Shown here one piece after another: positions 31,570-44,114 of a stretch of DNA of 64,000 bases (position 1 is the stretch's first letter; each line of letters starts with the position of its first letter). The translations under genes and the position numbers were made by a program. Source of the stretch: Pratylenchus scribneri (lineage: Eukaryota; Nematoda; Chromadorea; Rhabditida; Pratylenchidae). The DNA lies in assembly GCA_030063045.1 (NCBI GenBank), contig JAQSEB010000086.1:1448501-1512500 (forward strand), written 5' to 3'. The notes below the pieces were generated by a model. The model saw only the letters and a program-made list of their open reading frames with translations, did not search any database and was not told the origin of the DNA.

Positions 31570-34500
31570 TTATTCCCATAAATACCTATGACCTTTTTTT
31601 TATTTTTTAAATATATACCTGTGTATTCCTTCATATATAAGAACACCAACAGCAAATGTTATTCCTATTGCGGCCCCAAGCGCTAAAAAATTTAATATTA
31701 ATATTTTATTACTGTTAATTAATATTGAAAATAAGATAATTACAGATATTATTTTAAATAGTTGTACTTGAGTCATTACTCATTACTCTTAATCTGTGGT
31801 CGAATTACTTCCAAAATCTTATCCCGGAGTGGGATGGTTAGTGGCGAAAACTAATAGCTCTGTACCAAATGAATGTTTTAGAATGTTTTTTATATCATTT
31901 GATAGAGCAATAAATTCTTTATCAGCCTATATTAAAATCAAATTTTAAAACCCATTTTTAGATTTTTTATAAAACCTTCAAATTTGTCATCATTTTGCCC
32001 ACTTTTATTCAAAATATCATAATTTTCTGTATTTAAAATATAATAAAATGATTTTTATTTCATTCGATAGATAATATATTGCTCTATCAAACCTATATGT
32101 ATAAAAATATTCAAAATGGTTCAGATAAAGATGAGTTATAATTTATAAGGCAAAAACTGGTCCGCCCCAAAGCGACTCGCCACTAACGTCGCATACACAT
32201 CTTATCCATATTCATCCAAATTATTCCTTTATCAGCAGTTTATTGGGTATTATATGAGAATTAAAATCTAGGTTATATATCATTTATATCGAATATAAAC
32301 CTAATTACCACTTTTTAATAAAAAAATTTTTCCCTAAATTAACTCTTGGTTCTTAATAATTCGGAATTATCGTTATGGTATTTTTTTTATTTTATTATTT
32401 TTTCTAGAAATAATTACACTATTATAATTTTTGGGCCGATTATAACATAATTTTTATCATATCCTAATGATAATAAATAATAGAGAGCAGAATTTTCGGA
32501 ATTTTTTCATTGCATAAATATAAACATTTTTTATGTTTTATGGAACTTATTTATGACTTTTTACAAGATATTAAATTTAATAATGCTCACAAAATTTAAA
32601 TATAATCCTCAAAAATATAATATTTTATTACCCATGCCGAAGCCGGTCGCTCCAAGGAAGGCGCAGAAGCCTAAAACTCCTGCTTCCTCAGCGGCAAAAG
32701 CAGCTGTTCCTCCAACAGCTGCTCCCTCTATCGCGCCAGCCACAATCCCTTCTCCAGCTACAGCTGCCACTTCTCCAGCAGCAGCGTTAGCAACAATTTC
32801 TCCTGCAACAGGGATTACCCCCTCCCCCGTAATAATTCCCGTTTCGGCGGCGGTTCCTGCCCCTTCTCCAATTGCAGCAACTTCGATAGGTGCACCTTCA
32901 ACATGGGCAACATTAGCTGCTGCTTCCTCGATTGCACTTCCAGATATTCTTTCTTCGGCTGCTGCCTGCCTATAAAATGCTGCGTCTTGTAGAATCTAAA
33001 TAATAAAGCAAAAATTAAAATGGCTTTAATTGAAATTTTCATAGAATTTTATATAATATAATAAATAGAAATAATTTTATACGCAAATTATTTAATCCTG
33101 ATGATAAAGATTAGAGACCGGCAAATTGCCTTCTGCTGGATTGCGGACAGGATTTTCGGTGCTGGATAATCCAGCAAAATCCTGATCCAGCAAAATCCAG
33201 CAGTCAGATTTTGCAGGATCCAGCGCTGGATTCCGGATTTTTTAAAAAGTAGTAATAAAAAGTAAATAAAAATAATCAAAAAAAATTTTTCTCAATATTT
33301 ATCGTCATTTTTGTCTTTTTAATTTTTTATTTTGATTGATTGAACAAAATAAAAATAGATTTATTGTTTATCAAAAATCAAAACAAAGAAAAAAATAAAT
33401 AAAATATGCATTTAATGAAAAGAATGGCAACAAAATATGGATTTATTTATATTTATTCAAAATATTTAATCGCTCAATAAGAATAATTTATGCCGGGATT
33501 GCCTTATTCAAAAAAACCAATATCTCAGCCGTTTCTGGAGACAAATTTGAAAACAAATTACTCCGAATCCGAAGGGGTTAAATTTTTAGTGATTAAATTT
33601 ATAAAAATGAAATATTAGCTGTATTGACTTTTTAATTTGAAATTTGACTTAAGAAGAATTTTTAAATATTAATTCTGTAATCATGATTTTAAGTTTGAAT
33701 GATGATTATAAAAATTTCTACCTTTCTTGAAGTAGGTAATGCGCCTTTAGCCGCACTAGCCCCTATCGCTCCAACCATTCCGCCGCCAGTCATGCCCCCA
33801 ATTGCAGCTTTATTTAAGACCTTTAAATGAATAATAGATTTTAATTAAAATTATTTAAAATATGATTTGTTATTTTTTTAAATTTATATTTTGAAAATGA
33901 TTATCATTTAATAATATTAAAATGAGAAATTAATTTAAAGGTCTATATAAAAATTCCTATGATTTATACTATTTTAAATTTAAGCAAGTTATTTTTTAAT
34001 TTTTGTAATTTCGCTCCTTTTATTTTTATATTGATAAATTGCTTCGGTGAATTAATCACCTTGCCATTGATGAATTGATGTTCACTGCTTACAAGTGAAT
34101 GCCCACGTCCAATGATTCTGTTACTGCCAGACGCACCATTCCCTTCTAAATTTCCAATTATAAAATCAGTAAATTAGTAATCACAATTATAATAAATATA
34201 GGATTCAATTGTAGAATTTTGCGCTGAGACACAGAATGTCTATCCTACAAAATGTCTATGCGGCCAAAATCCTACAAAATGTCTATAGGGAGAAAATCCT
34301 AAAATATGTCTATTCATCCAAATTCCTACAAAATGTATATAAGGAGAAAATCCTACAAAATGTCTATGCAGCCAAAATCCTACAAAATGTCTATGCGGCC
34401 AAAATCCTACAAAATGTCTAAATATTTAAATTTCAGCTTTTTGGCATCTTTTGGGGGTGCACGAGGGCCAAGAAGGGACAAATAGGAGGTGGGGAGGATA

Positions 34501-37500
34501 TATCCGGATATAGGGAGATTAAGGTGGATATAGGGGATTAAGGTGGATATAGGGGAATTAAGCCCCGAAATGGACGGGAAATGGCCCGGAAGGCCACAGG
34601 AACGTCGGGGAAGTGTAATAGAGGCCCAGAGACTGCGCGGGATTAAGCCGGATATGGGGGGATTAAGGTGGATATAGGGGGATTAAGTCCGATTAAGCCC
34701 CGAAATAGATGTAGGGTTAGGCCCTAATCCCTATACGGAGCCACTGATGGCTCTTGACTGATCATCCTGGCCCTAACCCTAATCTCTAAATAGGCTTAAT
34801 CCGGCGTAATCCCCCATTATCCACGTTACCTTTATCCTGCTATAACCCGCGTGCTCCGAACCCCTAAATCCCCTCCCATGCCGCCCCTAACCATATCCCT
34901 AATCCCTAGCCTCTAGCTAAGCTTAATCCGGCTTAATCCCTCTATATCCACCTTAATCCCCCTATATCCGGATATATTCCGTGCACTATCAGGCACTTCC
35001 CCAACCTATCACTGGCCCTCCGGGCCATTTCCCATTCATTTCGTGGCCTAATCCCCCTTAATCCGGCTTAATCCCCCCATATACACATTAATCCCCCTTT
35101 ATCCAGATATATCCTCCCCACCTCCTATTTGTCCCTTCTTGGCCCTCGTTCACCCCTAAAAGATGCCAAAAATCTGAAATTTAAATATATAGACATTTTG
35201 TAACATTTTGGTCGCATAGACATTTTGTAGGATTTTCTCCTTCTAGACATTTTGTAGGAATTTGGATGAATAGACATTTTGTAGGATTTTCTCCTTATAG
35301 ACATTTTGTAGGATAGACATTTTATATACGTACCGAATTTTGCACTAATTTAGGGTAGCTTAAGTCTGTTTTAATAAGTTTTCGGTCTGTTTTTGACTAG
35401 TTTGGAATCTCATTTTCGGTTTTTGAACGGTTTTTGAACGGTTTTTGAAAAAGATATAAAAAATGTTTTTAATTTATTTTTTGTTTATAAAATATAGAAA
35501 ATAACAACATAATCAAAATATCATCTCTCAATATTTATTTCAGCAATTTATAAATATTCTTTGCAGTCTACTTTAATAAAATTATCCTATAAGACCTAAA
35601 AATGCTCTTGTAATGTTAAATTTTAAACAAAAGTTGTCAAAATAATTTTAAAAAAAGAATCAAAAATAGCTCCATCAAGAAAAAATTGGATTCAGAAATA
35701 TGATAAAGCCAAGGAAAATACTTTTTATTTGTAACCGAAACCGATGGGTATTTTACCTTCTGTTTCGATTCTGACCAATAAAATTTATTTTTAGAGAATG
35801 TCGGTTTCGATTTCGTTTAACAGTCTTGAGCTACCTTACTATAAATAAAATTTTCCAAATAAAAATAAGAAAGTTCGCAAGATTTTTCTGAATAAATGTG
35901 TATTCTGAGCGCAACAATTTTGTAAAAAATGGATTAATAAATTGCGAATTCTAAAATCGCACGATGATTCATTAGCGAATTCGAGGAGTATTATTAGAAG
36001 TGAGAAATTTGAATAGAATACTCTACCTACTACATAGAATTCTTTTATAAGAAATCATAAAACAATAATATATATTTTTTCCGAATATGGATTATACTGA
36101 TAATAATTGCGTTAATTTAATGTTACCCGAATCAATTAACGGTACATCTGTATCAGCATGGGCCGCTCCTTTAAATTTAAATTTCAAGTCCTGAGGAATG
36201 CCTTCGACATTTTTTGAAAATTGTTCCGTCACCATTTCCTTGTGTTCAATGTGAAAAATTTCGCCCTCTTCAGTCAGTATTATAGCTTAATATAAGTTAT
36301 TTTGAATTTTATAATCCCTTAATATTATTTCCTAATGTTATTAATTCCGTTTTAAATTTAAAAAAGTCTGGCCAAAATTATAGGACTGAAATATTGGGAT
36401 ATTGAGTTATTTTGAAAATTTCTATTCAATAAATAGTCAAATAATGATCCATTTAAAACATTTATTTAATTTTTGATATGTTGCATTCGAAAATGAAATT
36501 TGTCCGTTGCAACAGATAAAATATTAAAATATTTAATTTAAAGAACATACCATCAAAATTTTTTGATATGAAAAATGGAGGCGATTCGTTGTGTACTTCA
36601 TAACCTGCTCCAAAGGAGTTGACGAGTTTTCCTTTAACCTCATCGACAGTCAACTCTGGTCGGTCTAAAATATTTGTAGAAATTTATTTAGTAGTTATAT
36701 TTCATAATTATTTAATTAAATATGATCCCAAAATTTTATAAATTATTGAAATACAACATCTAAGTAATAATCATTCTCATAGGGGCCAAACCAAATTTTT
36801 TGATTCAAAAATTTTACTCAAAATTGAAATTTAAAAGTACATCTTCTAACTATATAATATTTTTAAACAGAAAGATCTTTAAAAAATTTGAAGTCGAACA
36901 ATATTAAATTAACATAAAAAAAACAAAAATTTTGATGAGAGAAGGAATTTTAATATTTTAAGAACCTATAAATTACTTTTTTAATAAATGGTTTTTTTTA
37001 TTATTGCTAATTTTTATTTGAGAAGGATCGCCATTTTTAATGGCAAATCTTAAAAATCATAAATTATATAAAATTACGCAAATAGGAGAATTTTAATTTT
37101 GGATAATTTTTTAATTGAAGACATTAAATAAGTTATTATTTTTTTTTAAAATTGTAATGATAAATAATGCGAGTTCTTTAAAAATATGGAATTATAATAT
37201 TATGACAATTTGCGAAAAATGTAAAAAAAATTAAAAATGATATAAATAGAAGAAATATCTTTAAAAATTAGTTCAATTCTTAAAAATATATAATATTAAA
37301 TCATTAATAATAGTTAATAAAATTTTTTAACTAAATTCATCAAAATGATGGATTTATATTACATAGAATTTTTGGTTAGAAAAATAAACTAATTTCATGC
37401 TCACAAATAAATAACCTATTTATTCAAGAATTTATATATAATTTATCAATTTAATAAACAAAGTTATTTGAGTGAAATAATTCTCTTACTTGAAAAGTCA

Positions 37501-38784
37501 CCCAATGCGTTTAATGCCTCTTGAGCCCCAAAACCGCGAGCACATTTTCCAGATCTGCAAGAATCAGTGCTCACTTTCCCAAGCACACCATCATCCGTTT
37601 CAGGCTCGAACGAAATTATTTTAATTTTATGCTTATCAGCAACGACGACCTTCTATATAATTATTAAATGTATAGTTTTGAAAAAAAAATAAAATTTATA
37701 TTTTTAAGCAGTTCCTATAATATAGATAGATTATATTGTTAAATTTGAATTATTTGCTAACTCTTATTATGATTTTAAATTTAAAAGAACATTTCCTGGG
37801 ACCCAATTCATTTCGCTTGTAAAACATACATTTGCCTAATAAAATTTTTATCTTAAAAATTCAAACCATGAATATATTATCGAGTCATTATAATACATAG
37901 TTTAATCTGATTTTTAAATCATAATTTAGGATTAGACCCAAGAAATGCTGGAAATGTTTACATTTCCAATATTGTACTAAGATAAGATTATAATTACAAA
38001 ATCCAACCAATTCTTCACCAGCAGTGCTGTGAGACAGTTTTTCTTTCAATTGTTCAAAATTAATAGGTCTGTTCGCACTAAAAATAAAGGGGGAATTCCA
38101 AAATTTTTAATAAAAATTTGCCCAGTATAAGTGTTTCCAAATTCTTGTTGAATGTCCTCACTTCCTCCGAATGCTATGACAAATTTGGTGGCTTCAGATT
38201 CAAAGTCGCGTACTTCTACAAGTTTACTTTTACCATAATTCATGCCGGCCACTAAATTGTTTTCAACGATTTTTTCGTACAAAACTGAAATCATTTTATT
38301 ATAAGAATTGAAACATTTTCATTTTTATGAATTTTCATTTTCAGCTACTCTTTTTAAAAATTTATCATATCCTAATTGTAGCTATAATCTTTAGGCATAA
38401 ATCATCAAGGGAATGAATGCGGAATTTCAATAGACCGATAAATTATATGCAGAAAAATTTAATTTAATTTTTGCCAAATTAAATATCACCCAAAAGTCTC
38501 ACCCAAAAACCTAAAACTATAAAATAGTTAATTTTTAAAAATAATATATAATTTTTTATTCAAATTTTTTAACCTTTTCCTTCATAAGATTTTTTCATAT
38601 TTTTGAGAACATCTTCATTTGAAAATGAAGTTGCGAATCGAAGAAAATCAGCTGCGACCACCGCCGCCTTAACAGTTTTATCATTTCGCCTAAGTTTTAT
38701 TTGTAATCCAATTTGAAGTGTATTTTCATTGGGCAGAATGATGCAGCAAAGTAAATAAATATAGAAAAATGCCAATTTATTCAT
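31570..38784 (-). CDS. predicted secreted Gly/Ala-rich protein, 11 exons, 502 aa, family unknown
   Basis: Exons: 38784-38574, 38284-38122, 38077-38008, 37652-37490, 36664-36551, 36285-36127, 34145-34060, 33820-33722, 32995-32632, 31682-31619, 31585-31570. They sum to 1509 nt with every phase consistent. The first 20 residues (MNKLAFFYIYLLCCIILPNE) look like a signal peptide. Residues 70-290 contain related blocks: (A)NRP-I/E near 125 and 202, each followed by a K-x-K-L-x-x-S segment. A cluster DSCRSGKCARGFGAQ sits near residue 180. Residues about 323-476 are Gly/Ala/Glu-rich and regular (AAIGGMTGGGMVGAIGAS; VAAVAGEGIVAGAIEGAAVG). Residues about 465-495 are hydrophobic. The pattern recalls glycine-zipper, membrane-interacting sequence. 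Exon 2 uses a GC donor (ACTGG|GCAAAT) with a 44-nt intron. The role is unknown; a secreted or membrane-inserted product is inferred. The last exon's acceptor is weak. Confidence 0.7.
33112..33255 (+). repeat. dispersed repeat R, second copy
   Basis: It starts TAGAGACCGGCAAATTGCC and contains ATCCTGATCCAGCAAAATCC, ending GGATTCCGGATTTTTTAAAA. It is the inverted relative of 19615-19775. It lies in the intron between exons 9 and 8 of the 502-aa gene. Confidence 0.6.
34233..35322. mobile_element. 1.1-kb foldback element with tandem-repeat arms
   Basis: The ends are inverted copies of AATGTCTATCCTACAAAATG. Each outer arm is a 27-bp tandem built from CCTACAAAATGTCTAT plus GCGGCCAAAAT or AAGGAGAAAAT. 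Each inner arm carries TGGGGAGGATATATCCGGAT and repeated GGGGATTAAGGTGGATATAG words, answered in inverse on the right (34930-35120). The centre (34720-34900) is CCCTAATCC-rich. The in-frame 27-bp units yield a short repetitive ORF at 34236-34421, not a gene. It sits in the intron between exons 6 and 7 of the 502-aa gene. Confidence 0.8.
36670..37485. other. long AT-rich intron of the 502-aa gene
   Basis: The space between exons 5 and 4 holds poly-A/T runs and no exon, repeat or RNA gene that I can support. The introns at 37660-38000 and 38290-38570 are similar. Confidence 0.4.
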
Positions 38785-39265
38785 TTTTATAATCTATAAT
38801 ATCTGAAATTAATATTGATTGTATTTTGTTTATAAAATCGTGAAATAAATAAGCAAATAAGTATTTTATAATAAATTATTCAGACCACATAATAGGAATC
38901 ATGCAAAAAAATATATCCAGAGTAGCATCCCTTAAGACCAACCCAGATAATTTATTTAGAATACATTTATGAATAGATTTTATATAAATAATAAAAAGCA
39001 AAGTATATCAAATTTTTAACAAACAAACAAATGAATTGCAAAATATCTGATATTTCGATATTTTCTAAGATAATAAATGCACGTCTAAAAGTAATCCTTT
39101 TTTACTGCGCTGATAAAAATTCCAAATTTTCATGCAATTAAGCCAGCAATATTTTAAAATTTTCAGAAAAACAATAAGAAATTTAATAATAAATTTAACG
39201 ACAAGAATATTTTTTAAATAATAATATCGATTTTGAATACTTCAATTTTTTAGACAATATCAATA

Positions 39266-42200
39266 ATGGAAATGATTCGACGAATTAGTCAACTTTTCAT
39301 ATGGAGAAAAAACAACAATCGGTCAAGAATGCAGCAAAAATGCCACAGTATTATTTTATCAAATGAAACATTTGTTGATGTTCTACAGTTTTTATCGCGC
39401 AAAAAATTATGCCGTCTACAGCTCATTTGTTCACATTTTAATGAATTTATTTGCACACATTTTATAAAATTTCCTCAACAACAATTTTTTGCTTTTCATT
39501 TGAACTGGCACAGAAATAGGAATGTAAGTATGAATATTAAATTTAATTAGATATCTGTCTGTCAATGTCAAAGTAACAAATTTTTGGGCTATAAATTTTT
39601 TGAAAACGATTGCTAGTCGAAATAATCAAAGATAAATTATTTGGAGGACTGAAATTATACAATTTATTTACTGTATTATCTATTACTAGATAAATCTTAC
39701 AAAAAAATTGTAAATAAAAGGCGAATTTAAAATTTAAAATATAACTTTTTGTGATTTCATTTTCATTTAGAATTTCTATCTTTTACGTAATATGATCATT
39801 TGAATTTTCCATAAATTAGAAGGCGATTTTTTGATTTTAACTTATTTTAAACGAGCTAAAGGCTAAAGCGCCAAAACGTAAAATGTTAAAAAAAACATTT
39901 TTAAACAAGCATTTTTTATTCGAACAAATTTATACTATTTTTTATTTGGGCACTTTCCGTTCCGACCGACAGCATTTTTTAAGCCTGCGGTGCAATTTTT
40001 TAAAAATGTATCAAAATTCAAATACCTTATCTAGAAAATTATATTTTAGGAAATATAAATATATTATATAGATATTTTAATAAATTTATATTATTTATTT
40101 GGTAATTTTGATAATAATAATATCTAAAAAAGGATCCAATTTTTTAAATTTATTTGTATTATAAATAAATTCATTTTTGAATTTTATAAAAGATAATTAT
40201 AAATAAATATCAATTTCAAAAATTTTAATAAAATTTTGACACATTTTACAGGCCTATTTGCTTTATATTTTTCAAAGTGGAAATGAATCAGGGAAAGAAT
40301 ATGTGCTTGACGGCAATTATCTTGATTGCCTACTCTCTATTTCCAGCATCCCAAAATATATTAAATTTCGCTATACCCGTTTAAAATTTAATAAATATTC
40401 GCAATATGCTTCCGATGATTTTGCAAAAATCGGAAAAGGTAAAATCACATTTCTTAATTTCTATTTAATACATTAGACTATTTTAAAATAAATTAGTGAA
40501 CAAAAGTATTAAAAATTAAAATTACATGACACGATTATTGATTGACTATGTATCTGAATTATTTATGATTATTTATTTAATTAAATACCACTAATCTGTT
40601 ATTTATATAGTATATGAAGAAAAAAAATAATTGACAGTATAATTCTATTATAATAATAAATAACATTTTACTCTTTCACTTTGAAGTTCTGAACTATTAT
40701 TGTGAAATGTTCGAGAACACCAAATTATCTCTCTTTTGCACAATGAACGCATTTCCCACAGTTGGGCATTTAATTGTATTCATGCGCACAAATTTGGAAA
40801 AAATTATTGAGAGCAGCGGTTCAATCAGTTTGATAAGTGCGCATATGCCGCGTTTTTGCATTTGCGGAACGAATAATATGATTGTGAGTTTGTTTTTGTT
40901 TTTAAACTTTTGACGCTGACAAAAAAAATCTATGAGATTTTTTACATCTAATTAATTCATAGATTTTCATTCTCCCTCATAATTTATTTTTCATATAATT
41001 AATTATAATTATTACTATGGGAAAAACTTTTTTTTGTTCAAGCAAATTCAGGAAATAATATTTTAAATAAAGATGCATTAACCATTAACGTGATAGTTCC
41101 AATTTCCATTGTGAGCTTAAAAAGCACGTTATTACGACACTTGCGGACACAACGGCCTGGAGCCGATGGTAGGAAAACTGTTGTGGAATTGTTTAGAGCA
41201 TTTTATTAGGCATAAAATTAGCTACAAAATGACATCAAAAGCATTGGTCAATGTTGAATATTCATCCAATAATGGCCAAAAAATCGTTGGTTTAAAAAAT
41301 TGTATTTCTAGCCGTTTTTGGCCATATCCCATTGAATATATACAACATTGGTCTAAGTTTTTGATATCATTTTGTAGCTAAATTTATCTCTAATATAATG
41401 CTATAAATAATGCCACAACATTCCCACCATCGTTCCAGGCCGTTCTGCTGCTGCTGTTCCCACTCGGTAAGTATCGGTCAATCAAAAAAAAAACTCTTAA
41501 TTTCTAATTTTCCCCTTTAAATTCTAAGAGAATTATATTCATATAAAGAAAATACATAGTAGGAAAAACATGTACAAAATTCTATTTTTTTTTATCTCAA
41601 TATCTATTCTTTGTAAAATATTTACTTTAAAAAATCATTGATATCCATAAATTCTAAAAAATTTTTTAATACATTTAAGGAAGCAGTCGATCGTGCCCGT
41701 TGCGATTGCTGCAATTTACTTAAATTTCTTGCAAATAAAAACAAATTATATTTTTCATTGTATGACTGCATAATTTCAAACTATGCTGAACAATTTCGAA
41801 TTTATCACCAACATTTGAGTGGGAATGTCGGTAATAAAAATATTTTTTAGATTAAGAAAATAACTCTAAATATTGAACAAAACATTTATTTTATAAGCAG
41901 AGTGTTTGAAAATATTTGATAAGCAGAGGGTATTTTTAAAATAATTTTATTAAACTTATTCTTATTTTAATCATATCATAAAAACATTTTATAGTGGATG
42001 CATATATCAATGATGTGGAGGAGGAAATACATGATGGAAATGGAAATACTTTATCCACTTCCATTAATGTGGAAAACCTCATTCAATGGCTGCACAGAAC
42101 ACCGATTAATGTAATAAAAAAAAATGAATATGATTGAAAATAGGGTTGCGCCCCCGATCGTCGGGGGCAAGAGGTGTCGGGGTCAGGGTCGGGGTTGTCA

Positions 42201-44110
42201 CTTTTTATCGGGGTCGGTCGGGGCCCCGATTAACCTCGACTTTTTTTAGAAATTTTTTTTCATATCAAAAATGGTCAATCAGAGAAAATAGTAAAAATGG
42301 CTTCGCACTGAAAATTTTTGCACAAAAATGGAAATATTTAGTTGATAATTTGAAAAATTTAGCCTATATAGAGAAAAAAAATACTAAAAATGGACATGCA
42401 AAGGAAAATTTGACCAAAAATTGAAAACATGGTCCAAATATGGAAAAATTTGATTAAAAATATCAGCGCAACGAAAAATTCGGTTTAAAATGGTAAAAAT
42501 TTGGCTCATAAATAGCTAAATTGGCCAAAAAAAGATAGTCGCGAGCGAAAAATTTTAACCAAATTAACCAAATATTGCCGCGAAACGTAAAATTTTTTAC
42601 CGAAAATTTTAAAATCCTACAAAAATCTGTTCAAAATTTTCTTACCGTAATCAATTTTCATTGAGAAATCCAATAATATAGGGTGCTTGTCACCCCGATA
42701 ACACCCGACCCCGATAGCATCGGGGTCGGGTGTTATCGGGGTTAGCACTATCGGGGTCGGGGTCGGGGGTGGAGATGGAGAGTCAAAATGTCGTCGGTCG
42801 GGGGGGGGGGGCGCAACCCTAATTGAAAATCTATTTTTTATATTTTTTAAAAGCCCAAGAAATAGTATATGGGTATACTATTACTATATTATTTTTATTT
42901 GAATTAATTAATGTCAAATATGAATTAAGCTGATGATAAGATAATAGTAAAATGAGCTAATTTTTTATCTCAAAAATATTTATGTTTGCCGTTGTGAAAA
43001 ATTATTTTGGATTTTTTATTTTTTTTATTGCTCAATTTAATCGTTATTTATAGTAGGGTTGCGCCCCCGAAGGTCGGGGGCGTGTTGCACGGGGACGGGG
43101 GTGATCGGGGGTGGCACCTTCGGGGGCGGGGACGGGGGTGAGGCCCAAAATCCTCGGGGATCCCCGTCGGGGGTGGCCCCCGCGGGGACGGGGGCGCAAC
43201 CCTAATTTATAGGGGCAAGCAAATCTGCGCCAACTTAAAATCTTAAATACAAGTTTTGGTGGTCTCAACTCGCAATGGACAAGAATTCATCAATTTGTGG
43301 AAATGTTAAAAAAGGTGAAAAATGGGGGTAAACACGGAATTGTAAAAAATAAACAAATAATATAGATTTGGAGAAACTTTTAATCAGCTCATATATAAAA
43401 AATAATTTAAAAAATATTAGTAATTTTTTTAAATATTCAAAAGCTTTCAAATTTGTCAGCATTTTGACAAATTTTTTATTCAACACATCTTAGCTTTTAT
43501 TAAATAAAATTATATTAAATAATTTTTTATCATAGACAAATCTCTGTCCTACATTCAAAATCATTCATTTTTTTAGGAATTATAATGCAAAAGCTACTCA
43601 AATAAAAACTGGGGTATACCTTATTAGCCTAGAGATTGAGACGAGAAAATTAGGTTTGCAAAATTAAAAATATTTTTTCTATTCTGAAAATTCAAAAATT
43701 TGAAGTCAAACTCCCAATAATGTTTAGTAAAAATTATCTAATTTTTAAAATTTTAAGAAATTTAAAAATTAGTTAAACGTTGAACTAACGATTTTTAAAG
43801 AAGTCACCGATACTCAAATTAAAATCCTCCTACCCTTTCCCTGGAATTTTTACAATTCCGAAGATATTATAAATTTCTTTTCCCAATATTTTTATTTCTA
43901 AAGGACTTTTATGAATCGACTAGCCCGAAGCAAAATTATTTGATTAAAATTTTGCATGGGCGACCATATTATCCCGATGCTGAACCCTTGGAAAATCTTC
44001 TCCTAACGAATGTGCTAACCAACGAGCTTTTTCGTTTGGAACGATATGAACCACGGAATCCAAATTATCACAAAATTGCTATTCGAATTTCAAGAGAATT
44101 ATTGGAATAA
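39266..44110 (+). CDS. F-box-like protein with a long C-terminal region, about 9 exons
   Basis: Supported exons: 39266-39523, 40252-40438, 40687-about 40887, about 41073-41160, 41680-41830, 41995-42110, 43213-43314, 43904-44110; a further coding stretch lies at 41166-41381. Exon 1 holds the F-box-like motif (SNETFVDVLQFLSRKKLC, ICSHFNEFICTHF), alignable with the - strand F-box gene at 27200. Later exons are typical of nematode F-box families with a leucine-rich-repeat-like part (ANLRQLKILNTSFGG; EPLENLLLTNVLTNELFRL). Phases agree for most junctions. Between 41158 and 41200 the frame shifts without a plausible intron: a 28-nt gap would be needed. That part is either damaged or misread. The likely role is an SCF substrate receptor. 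The intron 42111-43212 contains two hAT-like elements, the second touching the exon. Confidence 0.65.
42140..42821. mobile_element. hAT-like non-autonomous element B, GGGTCGGG arms, 682 bp
   Basis: Ends TAGGGTTGCGCCCCC and GGGGGCGCAACCCTA; exact 8-bp target duplication ATTGAAAA (42132-42139, 42822-42829). The arms are CGGGGTCGGGG words and the centre is AT-rich. It lies in an F-box gene intron. Confidence 0.92.
43054..43204. mobile_element. hAT-like non-autonomous element C, 151 bp, next to a splice acceptor
   Basis: Same ends as element B (TAGGGTTGCGCCCCC / GGGGGCGCAACCCTA), but only the GC-rich arms remain. The exact 8-bp target duplication ATTTATAG is at 43046-43053 and 43205-43212. The right copy is the splice acceptor of the exon that starts at 43213. 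Confidence 0.93.
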
Positions 44111-44114
44111 TAAA

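Noticed and set aside
32553..32975. + strand Ala/Pro/Ser-rich ORF of 140 codons
   Set aside because: It is the mirror of exon 9 of the - strand 502-aa gene, which has matching splice sites and phase.
34236..34421. + strand ORF with repeated KILQNVYA
   Set aside because: It is produced by the 27-bp tandem units at the edge of the foldback element.
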